Assembly (NCBI RefSeq): GCF_022808915.1
Contig: NZ_JAKZFS010000003.1
Coordinates: 248,001-312,000 of the forward strand
Reading direction: 5' to 3'
DNA length: 64,000 bases
Source: Fundidesulfovibrio terrae
GTDB taxonomy: Bacteria; Desulfobacterota; Desulfovibrionia; Desulfovibrionales; Desulfovibrionaceae
Position 1 is the stretch's first letter. Every line of letters starts with the position of its first letter. Both the position numbers and the translations under genes were made by a program. Shown in pieces: positions 42,011 to 50,170 of this stretch. The notes beneath the pieces are model-generated. The model saw only the letters and a program-made list of their open reading frames with translations. It was not told where the DNA came from and searched no databases.

Positions 42011-43923
42011 GCGGATCTGGTCCTCGGCACGGTGACGATGATGGAGGTGCCCTCTCCGGGCTCGGAACGCACGTCGATGGTCCCGCCGTGGCGCTCGATG
42101 ACCTGGTTGGAGATGAAGAGCCCCAGGCCCGTGCCGCGCGACCCCTTGGACGAGAAGAACAGGGTGAACATCTTCTCGCGGGTCTCTTGGTCCATGCCCA
42201 TGCCGTCGTCCGCGACCTCGAAACGCACGTTCCGGGCGTCGGCCGCCACTTTGAGCACGACATGGTGCTCGGGCCGGGTGTCGTCCTCGGCGCATGCGTC
42301 CACGGCGTTCTCAAGGAAATTCACCAGGGCGGCGGACATGGCCGTCTCGTCCAGATCCATGGACCCCAGGTCGGGAGCGGCCTCGAGCTGGAACGCCACC
42401 CTGCGCAGGGCCGCCTTGGGCTCGATGATGGCGGCCAGGTCCGAGGCGAAGCCCGCCAGATCCACCGGCGCGGTCTCGGCCTCGCGGGACTTGGCGTAAT
42501 AGAGGATGTCCAGCACCATCTTGCGGATGCGCCCGATCTTGTCCTTGACGATGGCCCAGCCCTCGCGCAGGCGGCCTGGGTCGTCACGCTTGAACCCGGC
42601 CTCCACCTTGTACACCCCGCCGTCCAGCGACGTGAGCAATCCCTTCACGCCGTGGGACATGGACCCGAGCATAAGCCCCAGCGAGGCCAGATGATCCTGC
42701 AGTTCGCGAATCTGGGTGATGTCGGTGGAAATTTCCATCACCTGCTCGATGTTCCCTTGCTCGTCGTGCACCGGGGCCGTCTGGATGAGCACGATGCGCT
42801 GGGCGCCGTCCCTGGTGGTGACCACGGTCTCCCACTGGTGGGATTCGCCGTCGTCGAAGGTCTGGATGATGGGGCATTCCTGGCAGGGGTCCTCGCGGTG
42901 CTTGAAGACGTCGTGGCATTTGGCGGCGCGTATCTCGCCGAAGTCCTGCCGGAAGCGGCGGTTGGCCTCCACGATGTTGAAGTCGCGGTCCACCACCTCG
43001 ATGTAGCAGGGCGCGGAGTCGAAGAGGCGGTGGTACTTCTCGCGGGCGGAGCGCAGCTCCTCCTGGAGCCTGCCCACCTCGGTCACGTCCACGGAGAGCT
43101 CGATGACCAGCTCAACCTGCCCTTCCTTGCTCATGATGGGCGCGGTGTGCACGATGACCGGCACCTCCCTGCCCTCCAAGTCCATCAGGGTTTCGCGGCT
43201 GCGCTGGGACGTGCCGTGCTCGATGGTCATGGCCACGGGGCAGGCGTTGCCGCTGCCCTGGCGCTGGGCGTAGACCTCCCAGGACTGCTGGCCGGTCTTG
43301 TCGCCCAGGCGGTCCCGGTAGAGCTGGTTGACGGCCACCACCTCGAGGTACCGGTTGTGGATGGAGATGAAGCAGGGCAGCTCGTTGAAGTAGCCCATGC
43401 CCTCGTCGCAGGTCTCCACCAAGCAGCGCATGGCCGAGGACAGCCCCTCCACCACCTGGCCCACGGCCAGCTGGCGCTCGAGCTCCACCAGCCGGGCGGA
43501 CTTTTCCTTGACGATGCGCTCCAGGTTCAGGGTGTGTTCGCGCAGCTGGCGGCGCATGGAAATCTTGTCGGCGGCGCGCCTCAGCGCGCTCACCAGAAGC
43601 TCGTCGCGGATGGGCTTGGTGATGAAGTCCAGGGCCTCCTGCTGGAGGCTTTTGACGACCAGGTCCATGTCCCCGTGGCCGGAGATCATGATGACCTCGA
43701 TGTCCGGATTCTCCGCCTTGACGCGTTTCAGGAGCTCGATGCCGTCCATGCCGGGCATCTTGATGTCGGTGAGGACGATAGTGGGCGAGAACAGCTCGAG
43801 GGTTTCCAGGGCCTCCTCGCCGCTGCCCGCCGTCTGGACCTCGTAGCCCAGGTCGGCGATGGAGAGCCCGAGTATCTCCCGGATGGCGTCCTCGTCGTCG
43901 ACCAACAACACCTTCTCGCTCAT
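42007..43923 (-). CDS. REC-PAS-PAS histidine kinase
   Basis: A 638-residue soluble hybrid. The receiver is N-terminal (D9/D10, phospho-acceptor D53, K103), followed by a coiled linker, two PAS domains (about 165-285 and 290-405) with cysteine motifs NACP and CQECP, and a kinase core. The H-box is unusual, SMSHGVKG with H424, lacking the normal acidic residue after His; the ATPase boxes (NFLENAVDAC, DDGMGM, SRGTGLGLFI) are complete. Translation is coupled to the heme-motif kinase, suggesting phosphorelay between them. AAAGGAG precedes the ATG. Confidence 0.9.
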   Translation of the reverse strand: MSEKVLLVDDEDAIREILGLSIADLGYEVQTAGSGEEALETLELFSPTIVLTDIKMPGMDGIELLKRVKAENPDIEVIMISGHGDMDLVVKSLQQEALDFITKPIRDELLVSALRRAADKISMRRQLREHTLNLERIVKEKSARLVELERQLAVGQVVEGLSSAMRCLVETCDEGMGYFNELPCFISIHNRYLEVVAVNQLYRDRLGDKTGQQSWEVYAQRQGSGNACPVAMTIEHGTSQRSRETLMDLEGREVPVIVHTAPIMSKEGQVELVIELSVDVTEVGRLQEELRSAREKYHRLFDSAPCYIEVVDRDFNIVEANRRFRQDFGEIRAAKCHDVFKHREDPCQECPIIQTFDDGESHQWETVVTTRDGAQRIVLIQTAPVHDEQGNIEQVMEISTDITQIRELQDHLASLGLMLGSMSHGVKGLLTSLDGGVYKVEAGFKRDDPGRLREGWAIVKDKIGRIRKMVLDILYYAKSREAETAPVDLAGFASDLAAIIEPKAALRRVAFQLEAAPDLGSMDLDETAMSAALVNFLENAVDACAEDDTRPEHHVVLKVAADARNVRFEVADDGMGMDQETREKMFTLFFSSKGSRGTGLGLFISNQVIERHGGTIDVRSEPGEGTSIIVTVPRTRSA

Positions 43924-44031
43924 TGCTCACTCCTTTCGGTGCGTGCCCCCCACGCTGACGGACCATACCGCGAGGGGCAAGAAGCGGCAACCATGCTTTC
44001 GAATAGGGGACCTGGGAGGGAGGAAACGGCG

Positions 44032-44065
44032 AAGGCGCGGGCTTCCTGTGGGAAACCCGCGCCTT
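44032..44065 (-). terminator. Hairpin after the receiver gene, probable terminator
   Basis: A 14-bp stem AAGGCGCGGG-C-TTCC / GGAA-A-CCCGCGCCTT with one mismatch and a TGTG loop lies 44 nt downstream of the receiver stop codon. The uridine run is short, so termination strength is uncertain. Confidence 0.55.
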
Positions 44066-44109
44066 GCGATATCGTCTGGCCGCGAAACTGCCGGCCTTGG
44101 CCCTTGAAA

Positions 44110-44466
44110 CTAGGCGCCGATCATCTCCGCGACCATTTTCAGGGTCTTCTCGGTGTCCACGGGCTTGGTCAGCACGGGGACGTTCTTGGTGAGCACCGGC
44201 GGGCGGGGGCCCACGCCGCTGATCACGATGACGGGGATCTCGGCCAGCTGGGGTTCCTGGCGGAGCTTGACGTAGAACAGGGTGCCGCCGCGGGCGGGCA
44301 TGTCCATGTCCAGGGTGATGAGATCGGGGACGTGGACCTGGGCCATTTCCAGGCCCTCGACGCCGTTCTTGGCGCCCACGGTCTCATAGCCGGCCTCTTC
44401 AAAGACGTCCTTGAGGTACGAGATGATCTCGGGATCGTCGTCGATGATGAGGATCTTCTTGGCCAT
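44110..44466 (-). CDS. Single-domain response regulator (receiver only)
   Basis: A 118-residue CheY-like protein with all functional residues: acidic pair D10/D11, phospho-acceptor D53 in LDMDMPARGG, S83 in VISG and K101 in LTKPVD. There is no output domain. It is the third gene after the SQR-like and DUF1641 genes on the same strand (38 nt from DUF1641), so it may belong to that operon rather than to the kinases downstream. It could also be a phosphorelay partner of the REC-PAS-PAS kinase next door. Confidence 0.9.
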   Translation of the reverse strand: MAKKILIIDDDPEIISYLKDVFEEAGYETVGAKNGVEGLEMAQVHVPDLITLDMDMPARGGTLFYVKLRQEPQLAEIPVIVISGVGPRPPVLTKNVPVLTKPVDTEKTLKMVAEMIGA

Positions 44467-44504
44467 AGTAACCTCGCGTTTTCGCGGCTAGGCCGCTTTA
44501 TTGG

Positions 44505-45152
44505 TTATTTCAGCTTGCCCAGGGCCTTGACCATTTCCATGGCCACGCCGATGCCGTTCTTGACCTCGGAATCGGACAGAGCGCCCACCACGCCGAACAT
44601 GCCCACCGGCTTGGCGTTGGCCAGGTCGATGTTGGCGGGCATGTCGGTGAGCTTCTCCAGGAGTTCGAGCATCTTGGGGTCGCTCATCTTCTTGAGCAGG
44701 CCGATGAGGACGACGAAGCTGTCGCCCATGGCCTCGATGTCCTCGGGGCCGTAATGCTGCGCGATCTTGCCGCGGACTTCCAGCATCGCCTCGTAGGTGC
44801 GGAACACGCCCTTCTGCTCCAGGGTGCCCAGGTAGCGCACCGTGTTGTGCAGGGCGGACTTCATCATCGGCTCCATGGTGTGCCACATGTCGATGATGGT
44901 CTCGAGCGCCTCCATGGCCCAGGTCAGGTTCTTCACGTTGGTGAGGAACTTCTTGACCAGGGGCATGAGGTCTTCCAGCTGGAAGCTGTCCTCCACGTCC
45001 TTGAGCTCGTTGATCATGACGTAGAGAGCTTGCTTCATGATGGGGTTGAGATCCCGGACGAGATCGTCCATGGGCTCCCTGGCTTCCCGCATGACAGCCA
45101 GTTCGGCCTCTATCTTGCCGAGTTTTTCGAGAATGAGATCCTCTTTGCTCAT
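44505..45152 (-). CDS. DUF1641 protein, SQR-associated
   Basis: A 215-residue, mostly helical, soluble protein. The C-terminal part (about 130-205: YGPEDIEAMGDSFVVLIGLLKKMSDPKMLELLEKL and KPVGMFGVVGALSD) matches DUF1641. Members are commonly encoded beside SQR-like flavoproteins or formate dehydrogenase genes, and their biochemical role is unknown. Here it lies 11 nt after the SQR-like gene, which implies joint function, perhaps as an assembly or membrane-recruitment factor. Confidence 0.85.
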   Translation of the reverse strand: MSKEDLILEKLGKIEAELAVMREAREPMDDLVRDLNPIMKQALYVMINELKDVEDSFQLEDLMPLVKKFLTNVKNLTWAMEALETIIDMWHTMEPMMKSALHNTVRYLGTLEQKGVFRTYEAMLEVRGKIAQHYGPEDIEAMGDSFVVLIGLLKKMSDPKMLELLEKLTDMPANIDLANAKPVGMFGVVGALSDSEVKNGIGVAMEMVKALGKLK

Positions 45153-45163
45153 GATCTCTTCTC

Positions 45164-46402
45164 CTAGAAGCCTTTGCCAGGCCGCTTCTTGCCGGCCATG
45201 AACATCTGGGGTTCGAGGGGCAAATCCTTACCCTTGAGCATGAGGTTGAAGTACACCCATTTGAACATCATCTTGCCCCAGTAGTTCATGTAGGACTCTT
45301 CCAGCAAGGCGAAGGGTCCGATTCCGGGGAACGGATATTTGCCCGGCAGAGGCTCGACCTTGTAGTTGAAGTCGATGAGGGCGGCCTTCTCGTAGCCGGT
45401 GACGATGAAGCAGTTGGAGTGGCCGTCGAACTCGGGGCGGGGCTCCAGGCCCTCGATGTCGCGGTGCAGGTTTTCCACCAGCACGTCGGCCTCGAAGTGG
45501 GTCACGGAACCGGCCTTGGAAGTGGGCACGTTGGTGGCGTCGCCCAGGATGTACATGTTCTCGTAATCCACCGACTTCAGGGTGTTGTGGTGGGTCTTCA
45601 TGTAGCCCATGGGATCGCCGATGTCGGAGTCGATGATCACCTGGGAACCGAAGTTGGGCGGGATGGCCACCAGCAGGTCGTACTCGACCTCGTCGCCCTT
45701 CATGGATTCCATCACGCCGCGCTCGGCGTCGACGGCCGCGATCTCGAAGTTGGGGGTGATCTTGATGTTCTTCTCTTCGCAGATCTTGCCCAGGGCGGCG
45801 GCGGCAACCGGCTTGGTGAAGGCGCCGGTGAGCGGGGTGACCAGCTCGATCTCGATGTTGTGGCGGGTGCCTTCGGTCATGAAGAACCAGTCGGCCAGGA
45901 ACAGGAACTCCAGGGGCGCGACGGGGCACTTGATGGGCATCTCGGCGATGTTCAGGACCAGCTTGCCCTTTTCGAACCGGGCCAGCTTGTGGGCCAGGTC
46001 CACCGCGCCGTTGGGGGTGTAGAAATCGTGGATGTTCTTCTTCCAGCCGTCCATCATGCCTTCGATCTCGTCGGGCATGATGCGGCAGCCGGTGGACACG
46101 ACGATCCAGTCGTACTCGTACTTGCCGTTGGTGGTGGTGACGACCTTTCCAACGGGATCGACGTTGCTGATCTCTTCGTTGACGAAGTTCACGCCGGCCG
46201 GGATGAAGCCGGACAGAGGACGGATGCAGTCCTTGATGTCATAGATACCGAAAGGCACGAAGAGCCAGCCGGGCTGGTAGTGGTTGACCGTGTTGCGGTC
46301 GATGACGGTGATGCTCCACTCTTTCTCGTCCAGCTTCTGGCGCATCTTGTTGGCGATTATGCAACCGCCGGCGCCGGCACCAAGAATAACAAGCTTTTTC
46401 AT
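45164..46402 (-). CDS. sqr: Sulfide:quinone oxidoreductase-like flavoprotein
   Basis: A 412-residue FAD enzyme of the pyridine nucleotide-disulfide family. The dinucleotide motif GAGAGG is at 8-13, WIVVSTGCRIMP near 100-110 and the second FAD motif MYILGDATN near 283-291. Two cysteines lie where SQRs carry the sulfide-oxidising pair: C159 in KCPVAP and C331 in SNCFIV. SQRs oxidise sulfide to polysulfide and reduce quinone at the membrane surface. In a sulfate reducer it might detoxify sulfide or run in the reverse direction. GAGGAG precedes the ATG. Confidence 0.85.
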   Translation of the reverse strand: MKKLVILGAGAGGCIIANKMRQKLDEKEWSITVIDRNTVNHYQPGWLFVPFGIYDIKDCIRPLSGFIPAGVNFVNEEISNVDPVGKVVTTTNGKYEYDWIVVSTGCRIMPDEIEGMMDGWKKNIHDFYTPNGAVDLAHKLARFEKGKLVLNIAEMPIKCPVAPLEFLFLADWFFMTEGTRHNIEIELVTPLTGAFTKPVAAAALGKICEEKNIKITPNFEIAAVDAERGVMESMKGDEVEYDLLVAIPPNFGSQVIIDSDIGDPMGYMKTHHNTLKSVDYENMYILGDATNVPTSKAGSVTHFEADVLVENLHRDIEGLEPRPEFDGHSNCFIVTGYEKAALIDFNYKVEPLPGKYPFPGIGPFALLEESYMNYWGKMMFKWVYFNLMLKGKDLPLEPQMFMAGKKRPGKGF

Positions 46403-46875
46403 GTCCTAACGGCTCCTCTGGTGGTTTGAAACCTAGGTTTTCCGATAACCCCCAAGCGTCCCTGGGGAGTCCCCAATTTCCGCGTACGAAGGCCCTAAAG
46501 CAAGGCTCGGGCCAGGGGGCGCGATCAAAAATAGTATAATTATATCAGTAATATAAATCCTAAAGACCACCCCAGGAATACCCGCCGGACAGCAACATCG
46601 GTTGACAACGACCATGGGGACACCCGCAAAACCAAGAAAAGGCGCGGACCGCCTGAAACGGCAACATTCGTTGTCACGTCAGCATTTGTTGCGGTACGTT
46701 TCGCTGCGGCCAGGCGCGCGCGAGCCGCTAAGGAGGAATAAACAGCCGGAACCGGCTCGGAATTTTAGTTTTTCTTTACTCCGGCGTCCGAAATGGACTA
46801 TGGGAATGGCATGTTCGTACTCCGTTCGGACCTTCAGCCCCGGCGCGGGGCGATCACCAGACGAGGACACGCCGC
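46403..46875. other. Divergent control region between sqr and nuo operons
   Basis: It contains an AT-rich block (46527-46557) with TATAATTATA, suited to -10 boxes on both strands. Three related sites of the form CAAC-N4-GTTG lie at 46593-46604, 46662-46673 and (one mismatch) 46680-46691. A short hairpin AGCCG-GAAC-CGGCT (46744-46757) is followed by a T-rich run, and could be a weak attenuator. A strong Shine-Dalgarno-like AAGGAGG near 46729 has no start codon after it. No open frame here looks coding. Confidence 0.55.
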
Positions 46876-47289
46876 ATGACGCCCATGGACACATCCATCG
46901 CCGCCGCCCTCTCCCCATGGGAGCCGGGGGGCTTAAGCCTCTTCGTGTTCGCCGTGCTGGTGGGGGGGCTCATCGCCACCCTGCTGGTGCTGACCCGGCT
47001 GGTGAATCCGCCCAGGAGGAGCCCCGAGAAGGACCGGCCCTACGAGTGCGGGATCATCCCCACCGACGAGCCCGCCTTCCGCTATCCGGCCCCGTTCTCG
47101 CTGGTGGCCATGGTCTTTCTGATCTTCGATGTGGAAACCGCCTTCATCTACACCTGGGCCGTTTCCTTCGACGCCATAACCGCCGCGAGCTTCATGGGGA
47201 TCGCCGTATTCATCGGCGTGCTGCTTTTAAGCCTCTGGTATCTCTGGCTCAAGGGAGGGCTCCAATGGGGCATGGCCAGCAGACGATGA
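46876..47289 (+). CDS. nuoA: NADH-quinone oxidoreductase subunit A
   Basis: A 137-residue membrane subunit of complex I with three helices. The conserved loop [12 protein letters not shown] contains the characteristic cysteine, and [16 protein letters not shown] in helix 2 holds the conserved acids. First gene of the nuo operon. The start may be ATG 46876 or ATG 46885. Its last 25 nt overlap the next gene. Confidence 0.95.
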   Translation: MTPMDTSIAAALSPWEPGGLSLFVFAVLVGGLIATLLVLTRLVNPPRRSPEKDRPYECGIIPTDEPAFRYPAPFSLVAMVFLIFDVETAFIYTWAVSFDAITAASFMGIAVFIGVLLLSLWYLWLKGGLQWGMASRR

Positions 47290-49658
47290 CCGCGCCCGGC
47301 TCGGCGCCGCAAAACGCGGTGGACCTCGCCGTGGACTGGTGCCGGGCCAACAGCCTCTGGCCGTTCTTCTTCGGGCTTTCCTGCTGCTTCGTGGAGGAGG
47401 CCACGGCCTTCACCTCCCGCTACGACATCGCCCGCTTCGGCTCCGAGGTGTTCCGGGGATCGCCCAGGCAGTCCGACGTGCTCATCGTGTCGGGCACGAT
47501 ATTCAAGAAGGTGGCTCCCATCGTGCTTCGGCTCTACGAGCAGATGGCCGAGCCCCGCTGGGTGATCTCCATGGGCTCGTGCTCCAACACCGGCGGCATG
47601 TACGACGTCTATTCCGTGGTGCAGGGCGTGGACCAGATTTTGCCCGTGGACATCTACGTGCCCGGCTGCCCTCCCAGGCCCGAGGCCCTCTTGCACGGCC
47701 TGATGGAGTTGCAGAAGAAGGTGAAGCTGGAGCGCCCGTCGCGATCCATCGTGGGGCTCTCCGGCGGCGTCCAGGGCGGGAGGACGAGCGAGCTGTTCGA
47801 AGGCGTCACCAAGGCCATGGACACGCGCGGCCCCGGCTTTACGGGCACGGCCGTGCGGGGAACCTCGGCCACGCCGCCCGGTTTCTCAGGCAGCCGCTCC
47901 CGGCTCATGTGGACGCCGCCCGCCGCGCGCATTGAGGTTTCCGGGCCGGACCGGTCACTGGCCGATGAACTCTCCGAACGCTTCGGCGAAGGCGTCGAGA
48001 GCCTGGAGCCCGTCTCGGACATGCTCACCCTGCGCGTGGCCCCCGAGACGGCCCACGACGTGCTGGCCTACCTGAAGACCCGACCGGCCTCGCCCTACCC
48101 CCGCCTGGAAGACCTGACCGCCATCGACGAGTCCGCCCGGCAGGCCAAGCAGGGCTACCCTGACTACCACCTGGTCTACACCCTGCTCAATTTCCGCAAG
48201 GCGTCGCGGCTTCGCATCAAGGTGCCCCTCGAGGGAGAGGCGCCGGACGCCGCCAGCGTCACCGACGTCTGGCCCACGGCGGACTGGTACGAGCGCGAGG
48301 TGCGCGACATGTTCGGCATCGGCTTCACCGGGCGCGCGCCCCTGAAGCCGCTGATCCTGCCGCCCAACTGGCCCGGGCATCCGCTGCGCAAGTCCCATCC
48401 GCGCCGCTCCACGGAAATGGCCCCCTTCACCCGGGAGGACCTGCCCTCCCTGGAGCCCGTGGACGCCACCGAACTGCTGGGGCGCGCAGCCGGCGAAGAG
48501 GAGATGTTCCTCAACTTCGGGCCGCACCACTATGGCACCCACGGCGTCATGCGCTACGTGCTGGCCCTGCACGGCGAGACCATAAGGGACATGGACATCG
48601 AGATCGGCTACCACCACCGGGGCGTGGAGAAGATCGCCGAGCACCAGTCCTGGCACCAGTTCATCCCATACACCGACCGCGTGGACTACCTGGCGGGGCT
48701 GGCCAACAACCTCTCCTACGTCACGGCGGTGGAGAAGCTGGCCGGGATCAAGGTGCCCGACAGGGCCGAGTACATCCGGGTGATGCTCTGCGAGTTCTTC
48801 CGCCTGTCGAACCACCTGCTCTGGTTCGGCACCTTCGTGCAGGACCTGGGCATGATGAGCGCGGTGTTCTACACCTTCCGCGAGCGCGAGATGGTGCTGG
48901 ACTTCATCGAGACCGTCACCGGCGGGCGGCTGCATCCCTCGTGGCTGCGCATCGGCGGCGTGCCCCAGGACCTGCCCGACGGCTGGCGCGACCAGGTGGA
49001 CCGGTTCGTGAAGATATTCCCCTCGCGCATCAAGGAGTACGAGGCGCTCTTCAGCAAGAATCCCATCTTCACCGCCCGCACCAAGGGCGTGACCCCGGTG
49101 TCGGCCGAGGACGCCGTGCAGTGGGGCATCACCGGCCCCAACCTGCGCGCCTGCGGCCCGGCCTGGGACCTGCGCAAGAAGATCCCCTACGGGGCCTATC
49201 CGGCCTTCGATTTCGAGGTGCCCACCGCCCACACCGGCGACTGCTACGCCCGCTATGTGGTGCGCATGGAAGAGATGCGCCAGAGCCTTCGCATCATCGA
49301 GCAGGCCGCCCGGGACATGCCCCCGGGGCGCATCATGACCGACGACTACCGCTACGTGCTGCCCGACAAGAAGGATGCGCTCAAGGACATCGAGAGCCTG
49401 ATCCACCACTTCGTGAATTCGTCGCGCGGGCCCACCTTGCCCCGGGGCGAGGCTTACCACGCCACCGAATCGCCGCGCGGGGAGCAGGGCTACTACGTGG
49501 TCAGCGACGGGCTCACTTGCCCCTACCGGCTGCACATCCGCTCGCCGGGATACGCCAACGTGCAGGCCCTCAGGCACTACGTGCCGGGACACACCATCCC
49601 GGACCTGGTCGCCACCGTGGCTTCCATCGACTACATTCTGCCGGACATCGACAGGTAA
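47265..49658 (+). CDS. nuoBCD: Fused NADH-quinone oxidoreductase subunits B, C and D
   Basis: One uninterrupted 797-residue frame carries three peripheral-arm subunits. NuoB (about 15-165) binds cluster N2 through C40, C41, C106 and C135, with spacing as in E. coli. After a Gly/Ser/Thr-rich linker (about 165-220) comes NuoC (about 222-380, with [21 protein letters not shown]). NuoD (about 410-797) opens with [21 protein letters not shown] and has the quinone-site histidine region. AAGGGAGG precedes the ATG at 47265. CD fusions are well known; the added B subunit is less usual. Confidence 0.95.
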   Translation: MGHGQQTMTAPGSAPQNAVDLAVDWCRANSLWPFFFGLSCCFVEEATAFTSRYDIARFGSEVFRGSPRQSDVLIVSGTIFKKVAPIVLRLYEQMAEPRWVISMGSCSNTGGMYDVYSVVQGVDQILPVDIYVPGCPPRPEALLHGLMELQKKVKLERPSRSIVGLSGGVQGGRTSELFEGVTKAMDTRGPGFTGTAVRGTSATPPGFSGSRSRLMWTPPAARIEVSGPDRSLADELSERFGEGVESLEPVSDMLTLRVAPETAHDVLAYLKTRPASPYPRLEDLTAIDESARQAKQGYPDYHLVYTLLNFRKASRLRIKVPLEGEAPDAASVTDVWPTADWYEREVRDMFGIGFTGRAPLKPLILPPNWPGHPLRKSHPRRSTEMAPFTREDLPSLEPVDATELLGRAAGEEEMFLNFGPHHYGTHGVMRYVLALHGETIRDMDIEIGYHHRGVEKIAEHQSWHQFIPYTDRVDYLAGLANNLSYVTAVEKLAGIKVPDRAEYIRVMLCEFFRLSNHLLWFGTFVQDLGMMSAVFYTFREREMVLDFIETVTGGRLHPSWLRIGGVPQDLPDGWRDQVDRFVKIFPSRIKEYEALFSKNPIFTARTKGVTPVSAEDAVQWGITGPNLRACGPAWDLRKKIPYGAYPAFDFEVPTAHTGDCYARYVVRMEEMRQSLRIIEQAARDMPPGRIMTDDYRYVLPDKKDALKDIESLIHHFVNSSRGPTLPRGEAYHATESPRGEQGYYVVSDGLTCPYRLHIRSPGYANVQALRHYVPGHTIPDLVATVASIDYILPDIDR

Positions 49659-49672
49659 GGAGACGCGCCCGC

Positions 49673-50167
49673 ATGCTGCCCGAGGAACTGGAGCAAACTC
49701 TGCGCGACATGGTGGCCCACACGGACCAGCCCAGGGAGATGGCCGTGGACGTGCTCTACGCGCTGCAGAACCACTACGGCTACCTGTGCGACGAGGCCAT
49801 CGAAGAGGCGGCCAAGCGCCTGGGCATGAGCCCCCTGGAAGTGGACGGGCTGGCCACCTTCTACGACTTTCTCTACCGCGAACCGGTAGGCCGCTACGTC
49901 ATCCACGTGTGCGACGGCGTGGTCTGCTGGATGCACCGGGTGGACGGCGTGTTCCGCCACCTGCAGGACGTTCTCGGCATCGAAGTGGGCCAGACCACGC
50001 CCGACGGCATGTTCTCCATCCTGCCCACGGCCTGCATCGGCGACTGCCAGAACGCGCCCGGCATGCTGGTCAACGGCAAGTACTACGGCAGACTCACCAA
50101 CGAAAAGATCGACGAGATCCTCGCCCGGCTGCGCGAACACGGCGAGGAGATCGTGGTGTGCAGGTAG
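49673..50167 (+). CDS. nuoE: NADH-quinone oxidoreductase subunit E
   Basis: A 164-residue thioredoxin-like [2Fe-2S] protein. Cluster N1a ligands are C80 and C85 (HVCDGVVCW) and C121 and C125 (TACIGDCQ), in the expected Cx4C and Cx3C spacing. It pairs with NuoF. TAAGGAG lies upstream of the ATG, 14 nt after nuoBCD. Confidence 0.95.
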   Translation: MLPEELEQTLRDMVAHTDQPREMAVDVLYALQNHYGYLCDEAIEEAAKRLGMSPLEVDGLATFYDFLYREPVGRYVIHVCDGVVCWMHRVDGVFRHLQDVLGIEVGQTTPDGMFSILPTACIGDCQNAPGMLVNGKYYGRLTNEKIDEILARLREHGEEIVVCR

Positions 50168-50170
50168 GCC

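Noticed and set aside
42088-44754. An 888-codon plus-strand open frame opposite the REC-PAS-PAS kinase and receiver genes
   Set aside because: Antisense shadow; the minus strand carries complete receiver, PAS and kinase motifs.
46726-46745. A ribosome-binding site for a leader peptide before nuoA
   Set aside because: AAGGAGG is followed by ATAAACAG with no ATG, GTG or TTG at a workable distance.
47740-47940. A missed stop codon or sequencing error joining nuoB and nuoC
   Set aside because: The linker reads smoothly in one frame without a start-site context for nuoC, and fusions of this kind are plausible; it is reported as a true fusion.
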